Origin: JAAZZIT01 sp964480525
GTDB taxonomy: Bacteria; Bacillota; Clostridia; Oscillospirales; Ruminococcaceae
Direction of reading: 5' to 3'
Assembly (NCBI GenBank): GCA_964480525.1
Contig: CAYZOV010000002.1
Span: 1 to 64,000, forward strand
DNA length: 64,000 bases
Made by a program: the position numbers and the translations under genes. Below the pieces are notes generated by a model, which was not told where the DNA came from, did not search any database, and worked only from the letters and a program-made list of their open reading frames with translations. Shown here piece by piece: positions 8,546 through 16,852 of the stretch (positions within the stretch are counted from its first letter, which is position 1; every line of letters starts with the position of its first letter).

Positions 8546-9331
8546 TTGGCGAAGATTTACCCTTTGTTTTCTTCCAGCAAGGGAAATGCAATTTATGTTG
8601 GAGATGAAAAAAACGGCGTTTTAATTGACGCAGGAGTTAGCTGTAAACGCCTTGTCGATGGGCTTGAAAGGTGCGGGTTGTCCCCTGATTCGGTGCGTGG
8701 AATCTTAGTAACCCACGAACATTGCGACCACATCAGCGGACTTAAAGTTTTTACGAAAAAGTATAATACACCTGTTTTTGCCCAGAGCCTAAATGCTGAA
8801 TTTCTTGCACAAAATGACACCGTTTCGCCACAGAGTAAACTGTGTGAAATCGGCGACGTTGAAACGGATATTTTCGGGTTTGGGGTGAAAGCCTTTGCCA
8901 CCAGCCATGACGTCAGACAAAGTTGTGGGTATAGGATATGTTGTCCTGACGGCAAAATATGCTGTGTTTGTACGGATTTAGGATTTGTTTCCGAAAGCGT
9001 TCACCAAAGCCTTTTGGGAAGCGACATTGTTCTTTTGGAGGCGAATTACGACGTGGAAATGCTCCGAAACGGACCATACCCGTACAGTCTGAAACAGAGA
9101 ATTTCTTCAAAAATCGGACATTTAAGTAATATCGACAGCGCAAAAGAGATAGAAAACTTGGTGAAAAACGGTACCGAACAGATAATTCTCGGACATCTCA
9201 GTCAGGAAAACAATACGCCGAATATTGCTGGAAATACGGTTATTAAATCCCTTGACGGTCTTACATATATGAAAGATTATGTTTTGAGAGTTGCACCTGT
9301 TGAAACTCATGGGGAGGTTTGCGAGTTTTGA
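8546..9331 (+). CDS. MBL-fold metallo-hydrolase, WalJ/YycJ-like
   Basis: A 261-aa metallo-beta-lactamase-fold protein. The metal-binding motif THEHCDHISG is at about residues 56-65, with further conserved Asp/His residues (CTDLGFVS, LGHLSQENN). The closest family is WalJ/YycJ, putative 5'-3' exonucleases linked to DNA repair and cell-wall signalling. The start is TTG 8546 (MAKIYPLFSSSKGN is the usual N-terminus) with a weak GGTGA ribosome site. The stop overlaps the rlmH start by one base, a typical clostridial walJ-rlmH pair. The walRK two-component genes usually near walJ are absent here. Confidence 0.85.
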   Translation: MAKIYPLFSSSKGNAIYVGDEKNGVLIDAGVSCKRLVDGLERCGLSPDSVRGILVTHEHCDHISGLKVFTKKYNTPVFAQSLNAEFLAQNDTVSPQSKLCEIGDVETDIFGFGVKAFATSHDVRQSCGYRICCPDGKICCVCTDLGFVSESVHQSLLGSDIVLLEANYDVEMLRNGPYPYSLKQRISSKIGHLSNIDSAKEIENLVKNGTEQIILGHLSQENNTPNIAGNTVIKSLDGLTYMKDYVLRVAPVETHGEVCEF

Positions 9332-9813
9332 TGAATGTTAATATTATTACAGTGGGCAAACTTAAAGAAGCCTACTGGCGACAGGCGTGTGAGGAATATT
9401 CCAAACGTCTTGGGGGATTTTGCAAACTTAGAATAGTGGAGCTGAATGAGTACAAAATTTCGGACAACCCGTCGCAAAAGGAAATTGAAATAGGTCTTTC
9501 GGAAGAAGCAAAACTTATGCAAAATTATGTTGACATAAAGGGTGCGTTTAATATTGCAATGTGCATTGAGGGTAAAAAAACGGACAGCGAAACTTTTAGC
9601 AAAACTTTGGATAAGTGCGGAATCGACGGGTTTTCCACCGTTAATTTCTTTATAGGTTCGTCTTTTGGAATTGCAAGAGAAATTAAGGATTCTTGCAAAT
9701 TCAAACTGTCAATGTCTGATATGACTTTTCCGCACCAGCTTGCGAGGGTTATGTTGCTTGAACAGATTTACCGTGCTTTTCAAATTTCAAAAGGCACAAA
9801 ATATCACAAATAG
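9331..9813 (+). CDS. rlmH: 23S rRNA (pseudouridine1915-N3)-methyltransferase RlmH
   Basis: SPOUT-class methyltransferase acting on m3-pseudouridine 1915 of assembled 70S ribosomes. At 160 aa it has the family length. It opens with MNVNIITVGKLKEAYW and ends with the conserved MTFPHQLARVMLLEQIYRAF block and terminal YHK. The SAM-loop glycine motif reads FIGSSFGI instead of the usual FIGGSxG, a mild change. ATG 9331 overlaps the previous stop (TGATG), and GGGGAGG lies 13 nt upstream. The tRNA-Leu promoter starts 1 nt after the stop codon. Confidence 0.95.
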   Translation: MNVNIITVGKLKEAYWRQACEEYSKRLGGFCKLRIVELNEYKISDNPSQKEIEIGLSEEAKLMQNYVDIKGAFNIAMCIEGKKTDSETFSKTLDKCGIDGFSTVNFFIGSSFGIAREIKDSCKFKLSMSDMTFPHQLARVMLLEQIYRAFQISKGTKYHK

Positions 9814-9814
9814 G

Positions 9815-9843
9815 TTGACATTTTCTGCATTTTGTGATATAAT
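9815..9843 (+). promoter_or_regulatory. Consensus promoter for tRNA-Leu
   Basis: Perfect TTGACA, 17-bp spacer, TATAAT, ending 31 bp before the tRNA. Confidence 0.9.
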
Positions 9844-9874
9844 GAATAGGTACGGAATTTCCGTGCTTATATTT

Positions 9875-9960
9875 GCAGAAGTGGCGGAATGGCAGACGCG
9901 CTGGCTTCAGGTGCCAGTGGCAGCAATGTCGTGTGGGTTCAAGTCCCATCTTCTGCACCA
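9875..9960 (+). tRNA. tRNA-Leu (anticodon CAG)
   Basis: 86-nt class II tRNA. The acceptor stem GCAGAAG/CTTCTGC is perfect, the anticodon arm CTGGC-TTCAGGT-GCCAG reads CAG, the variable arm is long, the T arm has TTCAAGT, and CCA is encoded at 9958-9960. Confidence 0.95.
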
Positions 9961-9961
9961 T

Positions 9962-10006
9962 AAAAAGGGCAATATCCCGAGGCAATCGAGGGTTATTGTT
10001 CTTTTT
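9962..10006 (+). terminator. Terminator after tRNA-Leu
   Basis: A 13-bp stem with two G-T pairs (AAAAAGGGCAATA / TATTGTTCTTTTT) beginning 2 nt after CCA. Confidence 0.75.
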
Positions 10007-10036
10007 ATTTGGTGTAAAATACGAATTGAACCCACA

Positions 10037-10060
10037 GTTCAACGTCCCCTCTTTTGCACC
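10037..10060 (+). pseudogene. Remnant of a tRNA 3' end
   Basis: 24 nt matching the last part of the upstream tRNA-Leu (9937-9959) at 21 of 23 positions plus one inserted C: GTTCAA, GTCCC, TCTT and TGCACC are shared. No matching 5' half, anticodon arm or acceptor partner is present, so it cannot be a tRNA gene. See findings for a possible integration scar. Confidence 0.6.
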
Positions 10061-10068
10061 GGAAAACA

Positions 10069-10098
10069 GCACTTAGCGAAAAGCTAAGTGCCTTTTTT
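10069..10098 (+). terminator. Terminator hairpin shared with the tRNA-Ser locus
   Basis: Stem GCACTTAGC / GCTAAGTGC with GAAAA loop and a T tract. The same hairpin and the following GTACAAAATC recur at 44989-45037 behind tRNA-Ser. Confidence 0.85.
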
Positions 10099-10165
10099 AA
10101 TGTACAAAATCTCACAACGCTTGAAAGGCGTTATTTCACCGTGAGTATAGTGAAATTTTCACTTG
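10099..10165. repeat. Short hairpin cluster with ATTTCAC spacer
   Basis: Starts with GTACAAAATC as at the tRNA-Ser locus. It then carries AACGC/GCGTT followed by ATTTCAC, a CTCAC/GTGAG pair around it, and AGTGAAA-T-TTTCACT. This is a shorter relative of the array at 45028. Confidence 0.5.
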
Positions 10166-10206
10166 ATTGTTAATGTTTCATAATATAGAATTAAATGAAC
10201 AAGACC

Positions 10207-10235
10207 TTGACACCCCTTAGTTTTTGTTGTAAAAT
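10207..10235 (+). promoter_or_regulatory. Upstream promoter of the AraC-ABC operon
   Basis: TTGACA, 17-bp spacer, TAAAAT. The transcript would start near 10242 and contain a TTGGCG/CGCCAA hairpin at about 10243-10273. Confidence 0.65.
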
Positions 10236-10297
10236 ATATATTTGTTGGCGGAGATGATAAAAAAATTCGCCAAATGGAGCAGAAAAAACGAATCGGG

Positions 10298-10384
10298 TTA
10301 GATTTTTTACAAAAAAATGATATAATACCTATGCAAGCCGAAAATCGGCTTTATTTAATACTATATAGTTAGCTATAGCTAACT
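10298..10384 (+). promoter_or_regulatory. Second promoter, leader hairpin and 18-bp palindrome before the AraC gene
   Basis: TTAGAT, 17-bp spacer, TATAAT (10298-10326), then a hairpin AAGCCGA-AAA-TCGGCTT (10335-10351), then the perfect 18-bp palindrome AGTTAGCTATAGCTAACT at 10367-10384, 6 bp before the ribosome site. The palindrome looks like an operator; repeated TTAGnTA-type arms recall DtxR-family metal-repressor sites, but this is inference. Confidence 0.6.
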
Positions 10385-10404
10385 TAACTTTAGGAGGTGA
10401 AATT

Positions 10405-11385
10405 TTGCAACAAACAGGCAACAACCCGTGGGAAATGCTTCACACAACCGACATGGGCGACAATCTGGAAGAAATGGTCGAAACCGACGATTGCAAGGTC
10501 TTGCGAATTAAAGACCTAAGCGGTGACGGACTTATGACGATTTACCGTGTTTTTGACGGGGTTTATTTGTTGTACAACGACTTTCACATGACCCATTGCT
10601 ACATCCGTTTTAACAGTTCGTCCAAAATTTTCTGCATAGACCATTGCCGTGAGGGGCGAATCGAACACCGCACGGATAAGGATATGCACTATTATATGGA
10701 GCAGGGCGATTTGCGGATTGACCGTCGGGTTCATCACAACGGCGATATTTATTTTCCTATGTCACATTATCACGGAATCACCATTGCTTTTTTTACGGAA
10801 CAAGCGGAAAAATCCGTGCGTGAAGCTATGCCGGGGGTGTCTGTAAATCTGTCGGCTCTGGCGGAAAAATTCTGCGGAAAAGACAGCATTTTTGTATTGC
10901 GAAAAAACCCCGCCATAGAGCATATTTTTTCTGAACTTTATAACGTCCCCGCAAAAATTCGTATGGATTATTTTAAAATCAAAGTTATGGAACTTTTGGT
11001 GTTTTTGCAAGCGTTGGAGCTGTCGGAACACCAAGAACGACCACCGTATTTTTATTCAGGTCAAATTGAAAAAATCAAGGCGGTTCAGAACCTTTTAACC
11101 CAAGATTTAACGAAAAATTACACCACCGAAGAACTGGCAAACCGTTTTAATCTAAGCGTAGCCACGTTAAAAAAAGTTTTCAAAGGGGTTTACGGAAGTC
11201 CGATTTATACATATATCCGTAAATACAAAATGAACGTGGCGGCGTCCATGTTGATAACCCACCGAAAAAAGCGTATTATCGAAATTGCGGCAGACGTGGG
11301 TTACGATAATCCAAGTAAATTCGCAGCGGCTTTCAAAGAAATATTTGACGTAACTCCTGCTGAATATAGAAATGATAGGAGGTAG
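10405..11385 (+). CDS. AraC-family transcriptional regulator
   Basis: The 326-aa protein has a ligand-sensing N-terminal half (about residues 1-220) and a C-terminal AraC/XylS double helix-turn-helix (about 230-326) ending in the signature VGYDNPSKFAAAFKEIFDVTPAEYR. The TTG start at 10405 is supported by a strong TAGGAGGTGA site 4 nt upstream. Its last codons contain the ribosome site for the ABC gene 3 nt downstream, so regulator and exporter are one operon. The arrangement (AraC regulator plus two half-size ABC exporters) parallels the YbtA-YbtP-YbtQ type found in siderophore and drug-efflux loci. The ligand is unknown. It probably regulates its own operon. Confidence 0.88.
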   Translation: MQQTGNNPWEMLHTTDMGDNLEEMVETDDCKVLRIKDLSGDGLMTIYRVFDGVYLLYNDFHMTHCYIRFNSSSKIFCIDHCREGRIEHRTDKDMHYYMEQGDLRIDRRVHHNGDIYFPMSHYHGITIAFFTEQAEKSVREAMPGVSVNLSALAEKFCGKDSIFVLRKNPAIEHIFSELYNVPAKIRMDYFKIKVMELLVFLQALELSEHQERPPYFYSGQIEKIKAVQNLLTQDLTKNYTTEELANRFNLSVATLKKVFKGVYGSPIYTYIRKYKMNVAASMLITHRKKRIIEIAADVGYDNPSKFAAAFKEIFDVTPAEYRNDRR

Positions 11386-11388
11386 AAT

Positions 11389-13152
11389 ATGAACAAAAAA
11401 TCAAACCGTTCCGTTTTGGCGTGGATTTGGGATTTTGCAGGAAAATTTCGCTTTCAGTATGTGCTTAGCGTTCTAAGTGCGGTGTGTGGCGTAATCTGCG
11501 GAATTTTGCCTTATTTTGTTATGGCGGACATTATTTCAAATCTGATTGGAGGGTGCAAAGATATCCACGTTTACTTAAAAAGCTGTTTAATTATGGCGGT
11601 TTTGTGGATAGGGCGGTGCGGTTTTCACAGCATTTCCACAACCCTTTCGCATAAGGCGACTTTTGCGGTGTTAGCTAACATTCGTAAAAGGGTTTGTGCA
11701 AAACTCACCCGTGTTCCGCTGGGGACGGTTCTTGATATGCCGTCAGGTTCGGTTAAAAACGTGTTGGTAGAACGTATCGACAGCATGGAAACGACGCTTG
11801 CACACATTATCCCTGAATTTACGTCTAATTTGCTTGTACCTATTGCACTTTTGGTGTATTTGTTTATTCTGGATTGGCGTATGGCGTTGGCGGTGCTTGT
11901 AACCGTACCTATCGGATTCGGGTGTTATGCTTTGATGACCCGTGGGTATGCCGAAAGTTATCAAAACACCGTCAACAAAACCAAAATTCTTAACGATACG
12001 GCGGTGGAATACATAGGCGGAATCGAAGTGATTAAAGCGTTCGGAAAATCTCAAAGTTCGTATGAAAAATTTGTTGTTGCGGCAAAAGAGGGCGCAAGTT
12101 GTTTTGTTGAATGGATGAGACGTTGCAACATTTATTTTTGTCTTGCTATGTCGATTTTTCCTGCGACAATGGTTGCGGTGTTGCCGATTGGCGGTTTGCT
12201 GTTCCGTGGTGGAACTTTGGACGCAAACACTTTTATTAAAGTGATTCTTTTTTCGGTGGGCTTAATTTCGTCGTTTATTACGGTTATGACATACGGAGAT
12301 GATTTGGCAAAACTGGGAACAATCATAGGCGAAGTTACGGACATTTTGGAACAACCGGAACAAAAACGTCCGCAAAAAACCACCGTTTTGCCGAAAAACA
12401 ACAGCATTGTTTTAAATAACGTAACGTTCGGTTATCACGAAAAAGAAATTTTGCATGGTGTTTGTATGAATATTAAAGAGGGTACGGTAAACGCCCTTGT
12501 AGGACCGTCGGGCAGCGGAAAATCCACAATTGCCAAACTTATTGCGGGTCTTTGGGACGTAAACGGCGGAAATATTACTTTGGGCGGTGTTGATATTCGG
12601 TCGTTGACCCAACAGGATTATAACAAATATTTTGCGTATGTATCACAGGACAACTACCTATTTGACGCTACGGTTATGGAAAACATACGCATGGGAAAAC
12701 CCGACGCAACAGACGAAGAAGTTATCACCGCCACCAAAAACAGCGGTTGCCACGATTTTATCATGAATCTTGAAAACGGATATAAAACCTTTGTGGGCGG
12801 TGCAGGGGGACATCTTTCGGGCGGTGAACGCCAGCGTATCGCCATTGCCCGTGCCATGTTGAAAAACGCACCTATTGTCATTTTGGACGAAGCAACCGCT
12901 TTCACCGACCCTGAAAACGAAGAAATAATTCAGTCGTCTGTTGCCAAACTGACAAAAGGCAAAACCCTTTTGGTTATTGCCCACCGCTTGTCTACAATAG
13001 TAAACAGCGACAAAATTTTTGTTGTGGAAAACGGCGAAATTCGTGCAACGGGAACTCATGACGAACTGTTGAAAAATGATGAACTTTACAAAAAAATGTG
13101 GCTTTCTCACATTGCTGTGAAAGACACCGCAGAGGGAGGTTTGGAAGAATGA
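11389..13152 (+). CDS. ABC exporter half-transporter (membrane plus ATPase), subunit 1
   Basis: The 587-aa fusion has six membrane helices (about residues 20-300) and an ATP-binding domain (about 345-575). All catalytic motifs are intact: Walker A GPSGSGKST, Q-loop YVSQDNYLFD, signature LSGGERQRIAIARA, Walker B VILDEATA, and the switch His in IAHRLSTI. It is type IV (MsbA/YbtP-like). Start ATG 11389 follows GATAGGAGG. The stop overlaps the start of subunit 2 (ATGA), so the two are translationally coupled and likely form a heterodimer. The substrate is unknown; candidates are siderophore, peptide or drug. Confidence 0.9.
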   Translation: MNKKSNRSVLAWIWDFAGKFRFQYVLSVLSAVCGVICGILPYFVMADIISNLIGGCKDIHVYLKSCLIMAVLWIGRCGFHSISTTLSHKATFAVLANIRKRVCAKLTRVPLGTVLDMPSGSVKNVLVERIDSMETTLAHIIPEFTSNLLVPIALLVYLFILDWRMALAVLVTVPIGFGCYALMTRGYAESYQNTVNKTKILNDTAVEYIGGIEVIKAFGKSQSSYEKFVVAAKEGASCFVEWMRRCNIYFCLAMSIFPATMVAVLPIGGLLFRGGTLDANTFIKVILFSVGLISSFITVMTYGDDLAKLGTIIGEVTDILEQPEQKRPQKTTVLPKNNSIVLNNVTFGYHEKEILHGVCMNIKEGTVNALVGPSGSGKSTIAKLIAGLWDVNGGNITLGGVDIRSLTQQDYNKYFAYVSQDNYLFDATVMENIRMGKPDATDEEVITATKNSGCHDFIMNLENGYKTFVGGAGGHLSGGERQRIAIARAMLKNAPIVILDEATAFTDPENEEIIQSSVAKLTKGKTLLVIAHRLSTIVNSDKIFVVENGEIRATGTHDELLKNDELYKKMWLSHIAVKDTAEGGLEE

Positions 13153-14882
13153 TTTCGGTTTTCAAAAGATTTTTCGATTTTTGCGGAAAAACAAATAAGG
13201 CAAAATTTCAAAAATCCATTATTCTCGGCGTGGTAAAAGCTTTGTTTGAAGCAATGAAAATTCCTGCCATTGCGGTGACTTTGCAGGGCGTTTTAAATGA
13301 TAACCTGACCGTGCAACACATTTTGTTGTCATTTGGCATAATGCTTGTCAGCATATGCGGAAACGCTTTTGCAAATTATCATTCCACCATGCTCCAATGC
13401 GAAGCAGGGTACGGAACCTGCGCCGACAAGCGTATCGAAATTGCCGAACATTTAAAATATCTGCCTATGGGTTATTTTAACAAAAACAGTCTGGGATATA
13501 TTACTTCCGTTGCAACAAACAGCATGGAAGCTCTGGCTGACGTTGCCACCCGTGTGGTTATGATGGTAACTCAGGGAATTTTAACAACCGCCGTTGTTAT
13601 TCTGATGATTTTGTGTTTTGATTTGAGAATCGGCGGTATAGCTGTTTTGGGTGTTTTGCTGTTTTTCGGGGTGAACGGTTACTTGCAGAAAAAAGCGAAA
13701 ACGGTTGCACCCCAAAAAGACGCTTCCGACCGCAAATTGGTGGAAAAAGTTTTGGAATATATTCAGGGAATCGCAGAGGTCAAGGCGTACAACCTGACGG
13801 GGGAAAAAAGCAAGGCTTTAAACCAAGCCATTGACGAAAACGCAAAAATAAATATAAAAACCGAAGTAACTTTTGCGCCGATTATGTTTTTGCAAAGTCT
13901 TATAGCAAAGTTGATAGGGGTTGTAATTGCAGGGGTATCGGTTTGGTTTTACCTAAACGGCAGTATGGAACTTCTAAACGCCGTAGTTATGGTTATTTCT
14001 GCGTTTATACTTTTCGGGGCGCTGGATAGTGCGGGAAGTTATTCCGCAATGTTGAGAAATGTTGATTTGAACGTCGGCAAAGCACAGTCGGTTTTGGAAC
14101 TTCCTACTATGGACATTGACGGGAGAAGCATTATCCCGAAAAATTTTGACATAGACGTGGAAAATGTCACGTTTTCTTATGATAAGAAAAAAATCATCAA
14201 CGGAGTGTCGGTTCATATTCCGGAAAAAACCACTACGGCAATTGTCGGGCGGTCGGGCGGCGGCAAAACTACACTTTGTCATTTGATTTCAAGATTTTGG
14301 GACGTAGACAGCGGTGCGGTAAAACTGGGCGGCATAGATGTTAAAGAATACAGCATGGATTCTCTTATGCAAAATTTCAGTTTCGTTTTCCAAAATGTGT
14401 TTTTGTTCCAAGACACAATCACAAACAATATCCGCTTCGGTCAACCTGACGCACCTATGGAAAAGGTTGTGGAAGCCGCCAAAAAAGCTTGTTGCCACGA
14501 TTTTATAATGGCGTTGCCGAACGGGTACGAAACAGTCATAGGCGAAGGCGGTGCGAATCTTTCGGGCGGTGAAAAACAGCGAATTTCCATTGCCAGAGCA
14601 ATTATGAAAAACGCACCGATTATAATTCTGGACGAAGCAACCGCCAATGTTGACCCCGAAAGCGAACAGGAATTGACTTTGGCAATCGAAGCGTTGACCA
14701 AAGAAAAAACAATTATTATGATAGCCCACCGCTTAAAAACCGTTCGCCATGCGGACAATATTATTGTGGTTGAAAACGGCAAAATTGTCCAGAGCGGTAC
14801 GCACTCACAGCTTATGAAACAAGGCGGTATTTACCGACGTTTTGTGCAATCAAGAAAAACAGCCGTGGGTTGGAAAGTTTAA
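13149..14882 (+). CDS. ABC exporter half-transporter, subunit 2
   Basis: 577 aa with the same layout as subunit 1: six membrane helices, then an ATPase domain with Walker A GRSGGGKTT, Q-loop FVFQNVFLFQDT, signature NLSGGEKQRISIARAI, Walker B IIILDEATANVDPE and switch His IAHRLKTV. Start ATG 13149 overlaps the subunit 1 stop; GGGAGG lies about 10 nt upstream. A longer reading from 13098 is unlikely. Both ATPase sites look complete, unlike many heterodimeric exporters with one degenerate site. A strong terminator follows at 14894. Confidence 0.9.
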   Translation: MISVFKRFFDFCGKTNKAKFQKSIILGVVKALFEAMKIPAIAVTLQGVLNDNLTVQHILLSFGIMLVSICGNAFANYHSTMLQCEAGYGTCADKRIEIAEHLKYLPMGYFNKNSLGYITSVATNSMEALADVATRVVMMVTQGILTTAVVILMILCFDLRIGGIAVLGVLLFFGVNGYLQKKAKTVAPQKDASDRKLVEKVLEYIQGIAEVKAYNLTGEKSKALNQAIDENAKINIKTEVTFAPIMFLQSLIAKLIGVVIAGVSVWFYLNGSMELLNAVVMVISAFILFGALDSAGSYSAMLRNVDLNVGKAQSVLELPTMDIDGRSIIPKNFDIDVENVTFSYDKKKIINGVSVHIPEKTTTAIVGRSGGGKTTLCHLISRFWDVDSGAVKLGGIDVKEYSMDSLMQNFSFVFQNVFLFQDTITNNIRFGQPDAPMEKVVEAAKKACCHDFIMALPNGYETVIGEGGANLSGGEKQRISIARAIMKNAPIIILDEATANVDPESEQELTLAIEALTKEKTIIMIAHRLKTVRHADNIIVVENGKIVQSGTHSQLMKQGGIYRRFVQSRKTAVGWKV

Positions 14883-14893
14883 ACATAAAAAAC

Positions 14894-14920
14894 AAAAGCC
14901 ACCTTTTTGGGGTGGCTTTT
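14894..14920 (+). terminator. Terminator of the AraC-ABC operon
   Basis: A 10-bp stem AAAAGCCACC / GGTGGCTTTT with a 7-nt loop. Confidence 0.9.
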
Positions 14921-14963
14921 TGCGTTTGGACCGAAAATTGTGCGACTGATTTATTTAGCAATG

Positions 14964-15167
14964 TTATTCTTTTTCTTTGTTTTCAAAATCCGTTTGGTGG
15001 TTGTTTTTGGCGTTTTTGAAATTAAACGCACCCACAAAACAGCCAAATCCGCCAACGCCTAACAACACCGCAAAAATCCATTGTTGAATAAAGCAGAAAA
15101 TCACCCCTGCAATTATCATCAGCAAACCTGCCGTAATCAACAATCTAAATGCTAATTTGCTATCCAT
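14964..15167 (-). CDS. Small two-helix membrane protein
   Basis: 67 aa. Two hydrophobic helices (about residues 7-25 and 29-48) are joined by a very short turn, followed by a charged tail rich in Lys/Glu/Asn. No family is recognised. It is taken as real because ATG 15167 has AAGGGG upstream and a good minus-strand promoter at 15221-15248. It stands alone between the ABC operon terminator and the next plus-strand lipoprotein. Confidence 0.65.
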   Translation of the reverse strand: MDSKLAFRLLITAGLLMIIAGVIFCFIQQWIFAVLLGVGGFGCFVGAFNFKNAKNNHQTDFENKEKE

Positions 15168-15205
15168 TTTATGTACCCCTTTTCGTTAATCTGTAACTTT
15201 AGTTT

Positions 15206-15248
15206 TGTAATGATAGTTTTATTATACTACTCATTACAGCAAAGTCAA
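15206..15248 (-). promoter_or_regulatory. Promoter with overlapping inverted repeat for the small membrane protein
   Basis: Minus strand TTGACT, 16-bp spacer, TATAAT (15221-15248). An inverted repeat TGTAATGA (15206-15213) / TCATTACA (15231-15238) spans the -10, a layout expected for a repressor site. Confidence 0.55.
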
Positions 15249-15331
15249 TGTTTTTAAAAGAAAAGTTACAAAAAATTGCATTTTGGTAATCAATCAAAGG
15301 TGCGGTTAAACATAACATTTTAGCGAACAAG

Positions 15332-15360
15332 TTGACAAAAGTTGGTTTTTAGTGTAAAAT
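15332..15360 (+). promoter_or_regulatory. Sigma-A promoter for lipoprotein 15398
   Basis: TTGACA, 17-bp spacer, TAAAAT. Confidence 0.85.
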
Positions 15361-15397
15361 GGTAGAAGTTAAACAATAATTTTTCGGGGAGAATAAA

Positions 15398-16573
15398 ATG
15401 ATAAAAAAGATTTGTATGATAGCACTTGCGGCGATAATTTGCACAGGGTGTTCGGCAAAAGGGGAGCAGGGAACTGTTACAACTACGCCGTTTACAACCG
15501 CCGACGACGGATTTGTTGTTGAGGACGCTTTTTTGACGACAGTTGCCACAACTACGACAACGACAGTTTCAACCACCACAACGCCGAAATTAACAACAAC
15601 TTCAAAGGCTTCCACAAAAACGCCGACTACGGCAAAAAGCACTACTGTCACCACAACGCCCACGCCTACAACGACTACAAAAAAGGTTACGACAACAACC
15701 AAAAAGATAACTACGACAACGACCACAACTACGAAAAAGCCCATAGAAACCGCACCTGACGGATTTGCGTTGTACAAAGACGTAGGAAAAGAGTATTATG
15801 TTTTTGACAGTTCAAGAATAGTTGACGTTTACAGAAACGGCACAGAAACGGCTCTTTCGGACATGGAAAATGCTATTTTGGAAAAAGCAAGGGGAATTTT
15901 GGACGAAATTAAAACAACTTGCGAAACAGATTATGACATAGAACTTGCGGTGTATGATTATATATTGCTAAATTCCACATATGACAAAGGCGCAATTTCG
16001 CCTTTGGGAATCGCCGGAAAAAACGCCCACAACCCATACGGAATTTTGTTTGACGGGCAGGGGATATGTTTGGGTTATACCACCACGTTTAAAATGTTTA
16101 TGGAAATGGCAGGGATTCCGTGCATGGTTGTGTATGCTTATGGCAAAGATTCCGAACATTCGTGGAACGAGGTTAAAATCGGCGGAAAATGGTATTACGT
16201 TGACCCGACGTGGGACGACCCCGCACCCGAAACCGAAAAAAGATTGCCTATGCACAAATATTTTAACGTATCTCAGGAAATTTTGGAGGACACCGACCAC
16301 AAGGCAAACTGGAGTTTGTATTACGAAGCGGACAGTCTGGACGCAAGTTTTTATGTGAATAATTTTTACGAACAGGAAAAAATTGAAGAAAGCCTTTTCG
16401 ACATAGAAAACGGCACCCATGAGGACTTTGTAATACGTCACAAAGACGAAGATTGGGATTATGAAAAAGTATTTAAAAAACTGGGGAAAAACGTGATAAA
16501 AAGATATACGGTTGAATACGACGGATATTTTTACACAAATTTCAGATTCGACAAAAAAACCGCCAAAGATTAA
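15398..16573 (+). CDS. Surface lipoprotein with Thr-rich linker and transglutaminase-like domain
   Basis: 391 aa. A signal peptide with Cys at residue 18 (ICTGC) is followed by a ~70-residue linker of mostly Thr (about 45-115). A transglutaminase/protease-like domain has an apparent triad Cys224 (GQGICLGYT), His254 (EHSWNEV) and Asp269 (YYVDPTWDD). This is the bacterial transglutaminase-core family; members cleave or crosslink peptides, but no substrate can be inferred. ATG 15398 follows GGGGAG and a consensus promoter. The Thr linker would lift the enzyme domain away from the membrane through the wall, as in the 6047 lipoprotein. A 142-aa minus-strand ORF across the linker is a low-complexity shadow. 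Confidence 0.85.
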   Translation: MIKKICMIALAAIICTGCSAKGEQGTVTTTPFTTADDGFVVEDAFLTTVATTTTTTVSTTTTPKLTTTSKASTKTPTTAKSTTVTTTPTPTTTTKKVTTTTKKITTTTTTTTKKPIETAPDGFALYKDVGKEYYVFDSSRIVDVYRNGTETALSDMENAILEKARGILDEIKTTCETDYDIELAVYDYILLNSTYDKGAISPLGIAGKNAHNPYGILFDGQGICLGYTTTFKMFMEMAGIPCMVVYAYGKDSEHSWNEVKIGGKWYYVDPTWDDPAPETEKRLPMHKYFNVSQEILEDTDHKANWSLYYEADSLDASFYVNNFYEQEKIEESLFDIENGTHEDFVIRHKDEDWDYEKVFKKLGKNVIKRYTVEYDGYFYTNFRFDKKTAKD

Positions 16574-16587
16574 ATCTTTGACGGTTT
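16557..16587 (+). terminator. Hairpin overlapping the stop codon of the lipoprotein gene
   Basis: AAACCGCCAAAGAT pairs with ATCTTTGACGGTTT with one mismatch; the loop contains the TAA. The T tract after it is weak. Confidence 0.45.
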
Positions 16588-16758
16588 GAATTTGCGTTTT
16601 TATGTTATTTTAGGGCAAAAAAAAGCAGCCCCTATTGGAGCCACCCTATCGTGACAAATTATAGTATACAATGGGGAATTTAAGAAAAAAAGAGGATTTT
16701 TTAGCTTTTTTGTAAACATTGAAAATGGGCATTTTTTTAAAAAAATTGCCGAAAAAAG

Positions 16759-16787
16759 TTGACTAAAACGGAAAAATATTATATAAT
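16759..16787 (+). promoter_or_regulatory. Sigma-A promoter for the cohesin-like protein gene
   Basis: TTGACT, 17-bp spacer, TATAAT; the gene starts 65 bp downstream. Confidence 0.8.
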
Positions 16788-16852
16788 AAATAATAATAAA
16801 AGAATTGATAAATGCTAACAAATTGACTTTGTTTTCAAAAAAGGAGATATTT

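Noticed and set aside
10037..10060. A second complete tRNA after tRNA-Leu
   Set aside because: Only the 3' T-loop and acceptor part is present; no 5' half or anticodon arm can be built.
15349..15777. 142-aa minus-strand ORF opposite the Thr-rich linker
   Set aside because: It is a Val-rich mirror image of ACN repeats in the real lipoprotein gene, with no promoter or ribosome site.
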